Assembly (NCBI RefSeq): GCF_024172125.1 | Contig: NZ_JAMZEA010000003.1 | Location: 682,001-746,000 of the forward strand | Direction of reading: 5' to 3' | Length of the DNA stretch: 64,000 bases | Origin: Actinomadura rupiterrae | GTDB taxonomy: Bacteria; Actinomycetota; Actinomycetes; Streptosporangiales; Streptosporangiaceae | In this document: positions 43,057 through 51,401 of the stretch, piece after piece | Position numbering within the stretch: position 1 is the stretch's first letter | Layout: each line of letters starts with the position of its first letter | The notes under the pieces: generated by a model | Database searches by the model: none | The model's input: the letters and a program-made list of their open reading frames with translations, nothing else | Told to the model about the DNA's origin: nothing | Program-made: the position numbers and the translations under genes

Positions 43057-43090
43057 AGGGCCCGGCACACCGCGCGGTGTGCCGGGCCCT
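43057..43090 (-). terminator. strong terminator hairpin after the methyltransferase
   Basis: AGGGCCCGGCACACC (43057-43071) pairs perfectly with GGTGTGCCGGGCCCT (43076-43090) over a GCGC loop: a 15-bp stem, the longest perfect hairpin I noticed in the window. Confidence 0.85.
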
Positions 43091-43113
43091 GCCAGGTGAA
43101 AGGCGCGTCCGCG

Positions 43114-43141
43114 CCGGAAGCGCTACTCCGGAAGCGCTACT
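43114..43141 (-). repeat. 14-bp duplication across the methyltransferase stop
   Basis: CCGGAAGCGCTACT occurs at 43114-43127 and again at 43128-43141. The second copy contains the stop codon (43137-43139); the first carries another copy of it just downstream. Confidence 0.8.
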
Positions 43142-43958
43142 CCGGGACGCGGGCGACGCAGAGGACGGTCTGCCCGAACGGCGGGCGCACGATCCGCTCG
43201 ATGGCCCGCGTGGTGGGGATGACCGTCCGGTCGTAGATCTTGACCAGCCGGGGGTCGGGGTAGCCCGCGCCACCGCGCCGGACCGCCGCCCACCAGGCGA
43301 TTCCGCCCAGGAAGTTGATCGGCTTGAGCACGTCCGGGACGAGGCCGGCCTCGCGGACCGACTTCTCCAGCGTGGTCGGGGTGTACCGCTGGACGTGCCC
43401 GACCTTGCGGTCGAAGTCCCCGTACAGCTGCATGTAGCCGGGCACCCAGATGACGATCCGGCCGCCGGGCTCGGTCACGGCGGCGAGGTCGCGCAGCGCC
43501 TGGACGTCGTCCTTGATGTGCTCCAGGACGTTCATCATCACGACGGTGTCGACCTTCTGCCGGATGTCGATCGTCGCGGGCAGTTCGAGGTCGAGGACCT
43601 CGACGTCGTCGTTGCCGTCGTAGCGCTTGCGCAGCTCGCCGACGCAGTACGGGTCGTTGTCGCTGACGACCAGGTAGTCCAGGCGGCCCGCGAACTGCTC
43701 GGAGAAGTGGCCGAGCCCGGAGCCGATCTCCAGGAGCTTGCGCCCGACGTGCGGGGCGACCATGTCGTACTCGTACTTGCGGTAGTTGCGAGCCTCGTCG
43801 CCGCCGAGGTGGTTCTCCAGCGCTCCCTCGCCCGCGGCCGGCTGGACGACGTCCTCGCCGGCGGCGGGCGGCGCGGCCGGCCCGGGTTGCTTGGGGCCGC
43901 TGCTCAGCAGGCTGAGGACGCCGCCCATGATGCTCTTCTTCTGACCTGGTGACTGCAT
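43137..43958 (-). CDS. class I SAM-dependent methyltransferase
   Basis: A 273-residue methyltransferase. The SAM site is KLLEIGSGLGHFSEQFAG, with acidic strand YLVVSDNDPYCV and post-II strand VDTVVMMNVLEHIKDD. The remainder (ALRDLAAVTEPGGRIVIWVP, then VGHVQRYTPTTLEKSVREAG) resembles methyltransferases found with glycosyltransferases. The head of about 50 residues is low in complexity and includes PAAGEDVVQ/PAAGEGALE, a degenerate 27-bp duplication. The start is the ATG complementary to 43956-43958. The substrate is unknown. Confidence 0.82.
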   Translation of the reverse strand: MQSPGQKKSIMGGVLSLLSSGPKQPGPAAPPAAGEDVVQPAAGEGALENHLGGDEARNYRKYEYDMVAPHVGRKLLEIGSGLGHFSEQFAGRLDYLVVSDNDPYCVGELRKRYDGNDDVEVLDLELPATIDIRQKVDTVVMMNVLEHIKDDVQALRDLAAVTEPGGRIVIWVPGYMQLYGDFDRKVGHVQRYTPTTLEKSVREAGLVPDVLKPINFLGGIAWWAAVRRGGAGYPDPRLVKIYDRTVIPTTRAIERIVRPPFGQTVLCVARVPE

Positions 43959-44137
43959 ACTTCCCGCTCGCTCGGATGCTGTGTGACAGACCGATGCCGA
44001 TCTCGGGCACAAAGGGTCGGGTCAGTCTACCCACAGCCGGTGACCCGGACGGTCCTATCGGCCCGGCCGCGCCAACCTGGGGAAACCGCCAGGTCAGCGC
44101 CGGGTGAATGCCCGCTCCCCGCGCGGTTAACCCGCGG

Positions 44138-45271
44138 TCAGCCGCCGGTGAACTCCCGGGCGGCCCGCCTGGGGCCGGCGGGACCGGAGAGGTTCCAGGT
44201 CACGTCCCCGTAGCGGACGCTGTACAGATGGTCGCGGGCGGCCTGCTCGCGCCGGTCCGGACGCCGGGTCCGGGCGATCCCGTACACGTCCATGATCTCG
44301 CTCAGCACGGCCGCGCGGACGGTGTCGAGCGTGATCGGCATCCCGAGGTCGGCGAGCGTGTGCCGCTCGGGCCCGGCCGGCCCCGGCGCGCGCCGCCTCC
44401 TCCGGCGGTCCGGCGCGGGCGGCATCAGGTAGACCGGCCCGTACGCGTTGATCGGTGTGACGTGCACCGCGACATGGGTGAGGACGGCCTCGTGCGCGTG
44501 CAGCCAGGCGGCCTGCACGATCCCGCCTGCGATTCCCCCGGCTCCGCCGCCCGCGAGGACGTGCGGCGGGTAGCCGAGCCGCCCGAGCGCCGTGCCGACC
44601 AGGACGTCCAGGTCGGGCTGCTCCGGCGGGACCCGCCGCTCGCCCGGCCGCGGCCGCCTGACCAGGCTGAACAGCAGCGTGCCCGAGTCGGTGTAGACCG
44701 CGCCGCCGCCGCTCGCCCGCCGGACGACCCGGACCCCGTCGCGGGCGCAGGCCGCCAGGTCCACGACCTCCTCGACGTTCTGGAACCGGCCGATCACCAC
44801 GGACGGCGCGTTCTGCCAGACCCGCACCACCGGGATGGACCGCTCCGCCGCCGTGAGCCCGCACGGCCCGTCCAGATGCGGCCCGTCGACCCGCGGCCGG
44901 TCGCGGCGCGGACGCTCGATCCCCGCCCCACTAACACGCGACGGCCTGCCGAAGCCGGGCCCACCGAAGTCCGCTCCGCCGAAGTCCGCTCCGCCGAGCC
45001 GCAGCCCGCCGAAGTCCGTCCCGCCACCTCGCGAACCTCCCGAATCCGGCCCGTCCAAATCCGGCCCGTCGAAGTTCGGGCCGTCGATGCGCGGGCCGCC
45101 GAAGGCAGGGCCTTCCGGGCGCGGTGGCGGCACCGTCCCGGGGCCCGCGGGTCTACCGCGCCGCCCGCCGCTCCGCCACCGCCCGCGCGGGCCGGGCACC
45201 CGGACCAGCGCCTCGTCCAGCGCGAGGTTCCACGCCGGCTCCCGCACCTCGTCGACGATCATGCTGAGCAT
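44138..45271 (-). CDS. lipoate-protein ligase A-like protein with pentapeptide-like insertion
   Basis: A 377-residue protein of the LplA/LipB/BPL fold. It opens EVREPAWNLALDEALVRV and resumes near residue 150 with VRVWQNAPSVVIGRFQNVEE, then VRRASGGGAVYTDSGTLLFS, all diagnostic. Between them lie about 120 extra residues, more than half made of an 11-unit 15-bp array reading GADFG, GPDLD, GPNFD and similar. Where LplA normally has the catalytic lysine (RKISGxxQ), this protein reads GAGGIAGGIVQAAW, without lysine. It may therefore not be an active ligase. ATG 45271 follows GGGACGGCGGG. Confidence 0.75.
   Translation of the reverse strand: MLSMIVDEVREPAWNLALDEALVRVPGPRGRWRSGGRRGRPAGPGTVPPPRPEGPAFGGPRIDGPNFDGPDLDGPDSGGSRGGGTDFGGLRLGGADFGGADFGGPGFGRPSRVSGAGIERPRRDRPRVDGPHLDGPCGLTAAERSIPVVRVWQNAPSVVIGRFQNVEEVVDLAACARDGVRVVRRASGGGAVYTDSGTLLFSLVRRPRPGERRVPPEQPDLDVLVGTALGRLGYPPHVLAGGGAGGIAGGIVQAAWLHAHEAVLTHVAVHVTPINAYGPVYLMPPAPDRRRRRRAPGPAGPERHTLADLGMPITLDTVRAAVLSEIMDVYGIARTRRPDRREQAARDHLYSVRYGDVTWNLSGPAGPRRAAREFTGG
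44949..45113 (-). repeat. 15-bp tandem repeat x11 inside the lipoate-ligase-like gene
   Basis: Eleven 15-bp units start at 44949 and recur every 15 bases to 45099, with plus-strand consensus CCGAAGTCCGGCCCG. Two neighbouring units (44964 and 44979) are identical. On the coding strand they give pentapeptides such as GADFG. Confidence 0.9.
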
Positions 45272-45455
45272 CCCGCCGTCCCTTCGCTCACCTCCGTGCG
45301 GCCGTCTCCGCCGATCCGGCCGCCGGGCGCCCCGGCGAACCGCACCACCGCCGGGTGGCTGCAACATATCGACACACCGGGCCGAAGGCAGGCGGAGAGT
45401 TTTCATATGGTGACACTGTGCGATGATCCGCAGCTAGTCCGTCCTCCCGGATGTC

Positions 45456-45482
45456 TCCGCCCAATCGGACGGCAGGGGCGGA
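45456..45482 (-). terminator. possible terminator after the acyl-CoA dehydrogenase
   Basis: TCCGCCC (45456-45462) pairs with GGGCGGA (45476-45482). It lies just beyond the 20-bp repeats that follow the acyl-CoA dehydrogenase stop. Confidence 0.4.
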
Positions 45483-45490
45483 TGGGGCCC

Positions 45491-45570
45491 GCGGGTCAGT
45501 CGATGAACCCGCGGGTCAGTCGATGAACCCGCGGGTCAGCCGATGAGCCGGCGGTCAGCCGATGAAGCGG
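45491..45570 (-). repeat. 20-bp tandem repeat x4 duplicating the end of the acyl-CoA dehydrogenase gene
   Basis: Units at 45491, 45511 and 45531 (20 bp) and 45551 (one base shorter) share GCGGGTCAGTCGATGA. The first two are identical. The gene's own stop (45555-45557) and final codons Phe-Ile-Gly lie in the last unit; the other three are downstream copies. Confidence 0.9.
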
Positions 45571-47561
45571 TGCACGTCCTCGCGCTCGCTCGGGCCCGGT
45601 TCGGCGGGCGCGATCCAGGGGCCGGGGACGGACGGGTCGAGCACGCCCTCCTCCAGCCAGGCGAAATCGCCGTGCAGGACCTCGCGGGCGAGCTTCGCGT
45701 CCGCCGCGTCCGTGTTGTGCCACAGCGCCTCGAACAGCTCCTCGACCCGCACCCGCGACTGGCGGCAGAACGCGTCGGCCAGCCGGAGCGCCGAGGCGGG
45801 CGGCTGCACGGCGGTCTCGCCGACCGGGTCGCCCTCGGGATGCGCGTCGGCGTGGGCGCGGACGCAGACCGCGCTCATCGCGTAAAGCTCGGCGCCGATG
45901 TCGACCATCCGCCCGAGGAAGCCCTGGCGCCGTTCCAGCCCGCCCTGCCAGCGCGCGGCCGCATAGAACGTCGAGCGGGCGAGCTTGCGCGAGGCGCGCT
46001 CCACGTAGCGCAGGTGCTTGGCCAGCGGTCCGAACTGGTTGTACGCGCCCGGACGCTGCCCGGACCCCGTGACCAGCGTCGGGAGCCAGCGCGCGTAGAA
46101 GCCCCCGGCGCGCGCCGCCGCCTGCGCCTTGTCCTTCGGCGACGCGTCCGGGTCGATGACGTCACCGGCCACCGACAGGTGCGCGTCCACCGCCTCGCGC
46201 GCGATGAGCAAATGCATAATCTCCGTGCTTCCTTCGAATATTCGGTTAATTCGAAGATCACGGAAGACCTGCTCGACCGGGACGCCGCGCTCGCCGCGGG
46301 CGACCAGCGACTCGGCCGTCTCGTAGCCGCGCCCGCCCCGGATCTGGACGAGGTCGTCGGCGATCCGGGAGGCCATCTCGGACGCCCAGAGCTTCGCGAG
46401 CGCCGCCTCGATCCGGATGTCGTTGCGCTCGTCGTCCGCCAGCCGGCTCGACAGGTCGAGCATGGCCTCCAGCGCGTAGGACGTGGCGGCGATGAACGAC
46501 ACCTTCTTCGCGATGGCCTCGTGCTCGCCGACGGGCCGTCCCCACTGGACGCGCTCGGCCGTCCAGCCGCGGGCGATCCCGGTGGCCCACTTCCCCGCCG
46601 CCGCGCACATCGCGGGCAGCGAGAGCCGTCCGGTGTTCAGCGTGGTCAGGGCGACCTTGAGGCCCGCGCCCTCGGGTCCGACGAGGTTCGCCGCCGGGAC
46701 GCGGACGTCGTGGAACCGCGTCACGCCGTTCTCGATGCCGCGCAGCCCCATGAACGCGTTGCGGTTCTCGACCGTGATGCCGGGGCTGTGCATGTCCACG
46801 ACGAACGCGGAGATCCCGCCGCGGTGCCCCTCGCTCTTCGGGACGCGCGCCATGACCACGACCAGGTCGGCGATCACGCCGTTGGTCGTCCACAGCTTCA
46901 CCCCGTTGAGGACGTAGTCGTCGCCGTCCGGGACGGCCGTGGCGCGCAGCCGCGCCGGGTCGGACCCGACGTCCGGCTCGGTGAGCAGGAACGCGGTGAC
47001 CGAGCGCGCGCTGACCGGCAGCCACGCGGCCTTCTGCTCGTCCGTGCCGAACAGCTTGACCGGCTGCGGGACGCCGATGGACTGGTGCGCCGACACCAGC
47101 GCGCCGAGCGCCGGGCTGGTCGAGCCGATCACCATCAGCGCCCGGCCGTAGTGGTACTGGCTGAGGCCGAGCCCGCCGTACTCCTCGGGGATCTTCATGC
47201 CGAGCGCGCCGAGCTCGCGCAGGCCCTTGACCACCTCGTCCGGGATGCGGGCCTCGCGCTCGATCCGCATCGGGTCGACGCGGGTGGCGCAGAACTCGCG
47301 CAGCCGCGCGAGGAACTCCTCGCCCTTGCGGTGGGACGCGGCGTCCCCACGCGGATGCGGATGGATCAGATCGAGGCGGAAGTCGCCCAGGAAGAGCTGC
47401 TTGCCGAAGCTGGGCAGGTGCCACTCGGCCTCGCGGGCCTCCTCGGCGACCCTGCGGGCGGTGCGCTCGTCCACCTGCGTTCCGGCCTGGGCGCCGCTCT
47501 GCGTTCCGGCCTGGGCGGCGTTCCGCGTTCCGGTCTGGGCGGCGTGGTCCGGCTGGTTCAT
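45555..47561 (-). CDS. acyl-CoA dehydrogenase (VLCAD-like, long form)
   Basis: A 668-residue flavoprotein that removes hydrogens from acyl-CoA in beta-oxidation. Diagnostic stretches are IPEEYGGLGLSQYHYGRALM, FLLTEPDVGSDPARLRATAV, IRGGRGYETAESL and INRIFEGSTEIMHLLIAREA, with the probable catalytic Glu443. About 200 further residues form a C-terminal domain as in ACAD9/VLCAD-type enzymes. ATG 47561 has GAGGAG five bases ahead. The first 30 residues contain three 8-residue repeats from a 24-bp array, and a 20-bp array follows the stop. Confidence 0.9.
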   Translation of the reverse strand: MNQPDHAAQTGTRNAAQAGTQSGAQAGTQVDERTARRVAEEAREAEWHLPSFGKQLFLGDFRLDLIHPHPRGDAASHRKGEEFLARLREFCATRVDPMRIEREARIPDEVVKGLRELGALGMKIPEEYGGLGLSQYHYGRALMVIGSTSPALGALVSAHQSIGVPQPVKLFGTDEQKAAWLPVSARSVTAFLLTEPDVGSDPARLRATAVPDGDDYVLNGVKLWTTNGVIADLVVVMARVPKSEGHRGGISAFVVDMHSPGITVENRNAFMGLRGIENGVTRFHDVRVPAANLVGPEGAGLKVALTTLNTGRLSLPAMCAAAGKWATGIARGWTAERVQWGRPVGEHEAIAKKVSFIAATSYALEAMLDLSSRLADDERNDIRIEAALAKLWASEMASRIADDLVQIRGGRGYETAESLVARGERGVPVEQVFRDLRINRIFEGSTEIMHLLIAREAVDAHLSVAGDVIDPDASPKDKAQAAARAGGFYARWLPTLVTGSGQRPGAYNQFGPLAKHLRYVERASRKLARSTFYAAARWQGGLERRQGFLGRMVDIGAELYAMSAVCVRAHADAHPEGDPVGETAVQPPASALRLADAFCRQSRVRVEELFEALWHNTDAADAKLAREVLHGDFAWLEEGVLDPSVPGPWIAPAEPGPSEREDVHRFIG
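47475..47546 (-). repeat. 24-bp tandem repeat x3 at the acyl-CoA dehydrogenase N-terminus
   Basis: Units start at 47475, 47499 and 47523. They encode GAQAGTQV, AAQAGTQS and AAQTGTRN, immediately after the start codon region. Confidence 0.88.
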
Positions 47562-47746
47562 GCCGACTCCTCGGACGTGCTCCCGGGGGCTCTCCCCGCG
47601 AAGTTACTCCCGAGTGGTACCGATGAGTAGGGGTGCCTCCAAGACCGACTTGGCGAAAACGCCCGCCGGTCCGCACGGAAGGTGATCCAATGGTCGCGTA
47701 CCGCCCATGTCCTTGGCCGCTGCCCGGCCGGAGGGGTTCGCTGTGC

Positions 47747-48508
47747 GTGATGGATGAGACACGGAGACCTACTCTCATCTCCTCGGTGCAGCGCGCGTTG
47801 CGGCTCATGGAGGCCGTGGCCTCGCACCCCAACGGCGCGCCCGCCAAGCAGCTGTCCCGTGAGGCGGGACTGCCGCTCGCAACCACATATCACCTGCTCC
47901 GTACCCTGGCCCACGAGGGTTACGCCCTGCGGCTGACCGACGGCGCGTGGGTGCTGGGCGACCGCGTCCACTCGCTCCAGGGCCAGGCGCGGGCGCAGCA
48001 GCTGCTGACCCGGATCCGCCCGGCGCTGGTCGCGCTGCGCGACGAGCTGGGCGTCGCGTCCTACTTCGGCATGCACGTGGACGACGAGATCCGCATCGTG
48101 GACATCGCGGACGGCCCGCGCGCGCCGCGGGTGGACCTGTGGGTCGGCTTCGACGAGGCCGCGCACGCGACCGCGATCGGCAAGTGCATGCTCGGCCAGC
48201 TCGACGAGGACCGGCGCCGCGACTACCTGTCCCGGCACCCGCTGGTCGACCTGACCCCGCACACGATCACCGAGCCGCGCCGCCTGATGCACGTGCTGGA
48301 CGAGCAGACCGGGCTGTCCCTCGACCACGAGGAGTACGCGATCGGCACCGGCTGCGCGGCCGTCCCGGTGACCGACGCGACGGGCGGCCTGGTCGGCGCG
48401 CTCGCGATCTCGTGCCGGTCGACGAAACTGCCCAAGGTGGAGGCGCGGGTGCACCGGATGCAGGCGACGGCGGCGCGCATCCAGCGCACGCTCAGCCTGA
48501 CGCTGTGA
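47747..48508 (+). CDS. IclR family transcriptional regulator
   Basis: A 253-residue regulator with an N-terminal winged helix (LISSVQRALRLMEAVASHPN, LPLATTYHLLRTLAHEGYA) and an effector domain (VDLWVGFDEAAHATAIGKCM, SLDHEEYAIGTGCAAVPVTD), both standard for IclR. GGAGGGG (47730-47736) lies ten bases before GTG 47747; ATG 47750 is one codon later. It is divergent from the acyl-CoA dehydrogenase gene, so control of that gene by an acyl or aromatic acid is plausible. Confidence 0.87.
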   Translation: MMDETRRPTLISSVQRALRLMEAVASHPNGAPAKQLSREAGLPLATTYHLLRTLAHEGYALRLTDGAWVLGDRVHSLQGQARAQQLLTRIRPALVALRDELGVASYFGMHVDDEIRIVDIADGPRAPRVDLWVGFDEAAHATAIGKCMLGQLDEDRRRDYLSRHPLVDLTPHTITEPRRLMHVLDEQTGLSLDHEEYAIGTGCAAVPVTDATGGLVGALAISCRSTKLPKVEARVHRMQATAARIQRTLSLTL

Positions 48509-48545
48509 TCCCCGGCACTCCGCCGATGTAACTGTCGAAACGGGA

Positions 48546-48603
48546 TTGACCGGTTACGGCATGCCCGCCTACCGTCGTGACTGTCATTCTTGCAGATGGC
48601 AGT
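48546..48603 (+). promoter_or_regulatory. promoter and overlapping inverted repeat before the MFS gene
   Basis: TTGACC (48546-48551) and TACCGT (48570-48575) are 18 bases apart. ACTGTCAT (48580-48587) and ATGGCAGT (48596-48603) form an inverted repeat with one mismatched position per half, lying at the expected start point. It could be a repressor site. Confidence 0.45.
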
Positions 48604-48616
48604 TACGGAGGACGTC

Positions 48617-49846
48617 GTGAGGGGAAGCGGGCAAGGCCGGGGCCGGTTGCCGCGGAGCGTGTGGCTGCTGGCCGCCGCGCGGGCGGTGAACCGGCTCGGC
48701 GCGTTCTCGGTGCCGTTCCTCGCGGCGCTGACCGTCGTCCGGTTCGGCGCGAGCCCGGTCACTGCCGGGCTGGTCACGGCCGCGTTCGGGGTGGCGACCA
48801 TCCCGTCCCGGCTGCTCGGCGGGCGGCTCGCCGACCGGATCGGGCGCCGCCGCTCGATCGTCCTCGGGCTGGCCGGGTGCGCGGTCGCGCAGCTCGCGAT
48901 CGCCGCCGCCGGGACGGTCTGGCAGGTGCTCGCGTTCGCGGTGCTGCTCGGGCTGGTCTACGAGATCTACGAACCGGCGAGCCAGGCCATGATCGCGGAC
49001 GCGGTCGGGCCGGCCGACCGGGCCCGCGCGTACAGCCTGTTCAGCGCCGCCCTCGCCGCCGGCGGCACCGGCGCCGGGCTGATCGCGGCCGCGGTCGGGC
49101 GCTGGGACCTGCGCTGGCTGTTCGTGATCGACGCCGCGTCCTGCCTGGCGTGCGCGGTGGTGGTCCGGCGCGTCCTGCCGCTGGACCGCCCGCTCCGCGC
49201 CGGGACGAAGCGGACCGGCGCGTCTCCCTGGCGCGACCCGGCGCTGCTCGCGCTGCTCGGCTGCGGGACGTTCTACGCGCTCGTCTACACGCAGGTCACG
49301 GTCGCGCTGCCGCTGTCGATGCGGCACAGCGGCCTGGACGCGGCCGACGCCGGAATCCTGTTCACCGTCGCCGCCGTCAGCACGGTCGCGGGCCAACCGC
49401 TGCTGCGGCTCGGACGGCTCGCCGCGCTCTCCACGCCCGTGATGCTCGCGAGCGGCTGCGTCCTGCTCGCCGCCGGTTTCGCGGGGTACGCGTTCGTGCA
49501 GGGCCTCGTCCCGCTCGCGCTCGCGACCGTCGTGTGGAGCGCCGGGGACCTGCTCATCTTCGGCCGCGTGTACGCGACCGTCGCCGATCTCGCCCCGCCG
49601 GACGGCCGCGGCCACTACCTGTCGGTATACGGGCTGAGCTGGGGATTCGCCGCCGTCATCGCGCCGGTCACCGCCACCTGGACGCTCCAGCACGCGGGCG
49701 TCGCCGCGCTCTGGACCGGCACGGCCGCCCTCTGCCTCGTCCTCGCCGCGTTCCAGTTCCTCGTCGTGAAACCGCTGCTCCCGGACGCGCCGCGGGACGA
49801 CGCGCCCGTCCTCCTGGAGCCGGCGCCCGCCCCGGCCGCTAGTTGA
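48617..49846 (+). CDS. MFS transporter
   Basis: A 409-residue major facilitator protein with about 12 hydrophobic segments. It has the conserved loop GGRLADRIGRRRSIVLGLAG between helices 2 and 3 and YEIYEPASQAMIADAVGPAD after helix 4, typical of drug-efflux MFS members. GTG 48617 has GGAGG (48607-48611) five bases ahead. It is alone, with its own promoter and a possible operator. The substrate is unknown. Confidence 0.84.
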   Translation: MRGSGQGRGRLPRSVWLLAAARAVNRLGAFSVPFLAALTVVRFGASPVTAGLVTAAFGVATIPSRLLGGRLADRIGRRRSIVLGLAGCAVAQLAIAAAGTVWQVLAFAVLLGLVYEIYEPASQAMIADAVGPADRARAYSLFSAALAAGGTGAGLIAAAVGRWDLRWLFVIDAASCLACAVVVRRVLPLDRPLRAGTKRTGASPWRDPALLALLGCGTFYALVYTQVTVALPLSMRHSGLDAADAGILFTVAAVSTVAGQPLLRLGRLAALSTPVMLASGCVLLAAGFAGYAFVQGLVPLALATVVWSAGDLLIFGRVYATVADLAPPDGRGHYLSVYGLSWGFAAVIAPVTATWTLQHAGVAALWTGTAALCLVLAAFQFLVVKPLLPDAPRDDAPVLLEPAPAPAAS

Positions 49847-49922
49847 ACACTTGGGGTTTTCGTCCCCGTGGACGGCGGTTCGCCCCTACACTGCCGCCAG
49901 CCCAGACGATCACGGAGGTCCC

Positions 49923-51329
49923 ATGGCGAGGCGACGGACGGCACGGATCACGCTCATCACGGCGGGCGCGGGCGCGCTCGCCTGCGGGGCCGCGGCGGCG
50001 GTCGCGGTGGCGACGACCGGCGGCGGGCACGGGACGGCGGTCTCGGCGGTCGCCGGGCGGACGGTCCTGGCGTCCTCCCCGGCCGACCTCCAGAAGAAGG
50101 TCGATGCGGCGCGGCCGGGCGACACCGTTTTGCTCCGCGACGGTTCGTACACGCTGAACGCGCCCGTGGCGATCACCGGACGCGCCGGGACGAAGCAGGC
50201 CCGGATCACGGTCGCCGCGCAGCACACCGGCAAGGTCGTCCTGACCGGGACGGGCGGCATCACGATCGCGCGCTCGCCCTACGTGACGCTCGCCGGGTTC
50301 GTTTTCCACACCCGGCAGGCGCCGGCCGTGCCCGCCGACTCGCCCGGCGTCCGGTTCACCCGCAACACGTTCCGGCTGGCCGAGCCGTCCGGCAAGAACA
50401 ACTGGGTGAGCGTCGAGGCCGACGACGTCCAGGTGGACCACAACACGTTCGCGCACAAGCGGTCCCAGGGCGTGTACCTGCAGATCAACGGCCCCGGCAA
50501 GGCCATGGCCCAGCGGACGCACGTGAACGCGAACCTGTTCAGCGACCACGGCTACAGCGGGTCCAACGGCGGCGAGTGCATCCGGCTCGGCTACGGCGAC
50601 AAGGGCGCCGTTCCGGCGCACGCGCTCATCGAGGGCAACCTGCTCGACCGCGCGAACGGCGACGCCGAAGGCATCTCGGTCAAGTCGTCGAACAACGTCG
50701 TCCGGTACAACACGTTCCGGAACAGCAAGGGCTGGATCGTCCTGCGCTTCAGCAACGACTCGCAGGTCTACGGCAACGACCTGTTCGGGACGTCCGGCAT
50801 CCGCTTCTACGGGCGCGGCCACGACATCCACACCAACTACGTCGAAGGCGGCGTCACCGTCGGCGGCGGGACGTCCGACCCGAACGCCTACTGGCCCGCC
50901 GACCACGTCCGGTTCACGCACAACACCGTCCTCGGCCAGGTCAAGAGCGACCACTCGGGCGGTGGCAAGGCGCATGACCTGACCTTTGCCGACAACGTCG
51001 TCCGGACGTCCACGGCCCCGGCCGTGAGCGTCAGCGTCCTCAACTCGTCCTTCGCGGGCAACCTGTTCTTCGCGCCTGCCAAGGGCGCGCCGGGCGTCCC
51101 GGCGTCCGGCTACCGGTTCGCCGATCCGAAGCTGAAGCCCGCCGGCGGCCTCCAGCACCTCGCCAAGGGCAGCCCGGCCGTGAACGCCGCGAAGAGCCCC
51201 TTCCAGGGCGCCGACATCGACGGCCAGGCGGCGGTCGGACGCGCCGACATCGGCGCGGACGAACTCTCCACCGCCCGCGTGTCCCGCGTCCCGCTGACCA
51301 CCGCGAACGTCGGCCCGTCCGCCCGCTGA
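49923..51329 (+). CDS. secreted parallel beta-helix polysaccharide lyase (PL6-like)
   Basis: A 468-residue exported protein. The head RRRTARITLITAGAGALACG is a signal-anchor with twin arginines. A right-handed beta-helix follows: SSPADLQKKVDAARPGDTVL, then repeated turns such as VQVDHNTFAHKRSQGVYLQI. The PL6 active-site region is recognisable as EGISVKSSNNVVRYNTFRNS and GWIVLRFSND; many PL6 enzymes have LRHG, here LRFS. The family includes alginate lyase and chondroitinase B; the substrate here is uncertain. ACGGAGG precedes ATG 49923. Confidence 0.83.
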   Translation: MARRRTARITLITAGAGALACGAAAAVAVATTGGGHGTAVSAVAGRTVLASSPADLQKKVDAARPGDTVLLRDGSYTLNAPVAITGRAGTKQARITVAAQHTGKVVLTGTGGITIARSPYVTLAGFVFHTRQAPAVPADSPGVRFTRNTFRLAEPSGKNNWVSVEADDVQVDHNTFAHKRSQGVYLQINGPGKAMAQRTHVNANLFSDHGYSGSNGGECIRLGYGDKGAVPAHALIEGNLLDRANGDAEGISVKSSNNVVRYNTFRNSKGWIVLRFSNDSQVYGNDLFGTSGIRFYGRGHDIHTNYVEGGVTVGGGTSDPNAYWPADHVRFTHNTVLGQVKSDHSGGGKAHDLTFADNVVRTSTAPAVSVSVLNSSFAGNLFFAPAKGAPGVPASGYRFADPKLKPAGGLQHLAKGSPAVNAAKSPFQGADIDGQAAVGRADIGADELSTARVSRVPLTTANVGPSAR

Positions 51330-51365
51330 CCCCGGCGCGACCGCCTTCCTCGAAACCTCAGCCGC

Positions 51366-51401
51366 GCGCCCAGCGGCGCGCCCAGCGGCGGGCTCAGCGG
51401 C
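51366..51401 (-). repeat. 12-bp tandem repeat x3 across the enoyl-CoA hydratase stop
   Basis: GCGCCCAGCGGC at 51366 and 51378, and GGGCTCAGCGGC at 51390. The third unit contains the stop codon (51394-51396) and the final Gly-Arg codons. Confidence 0.75.

Noticed and set aside
42385..43068. A possible 227-residue gene on the minus strand in the gap
   Set aside because: It crosses two terminator hairpins and is full of Arg/Pro/Gly with no conserved motif or ribosome-binding site.
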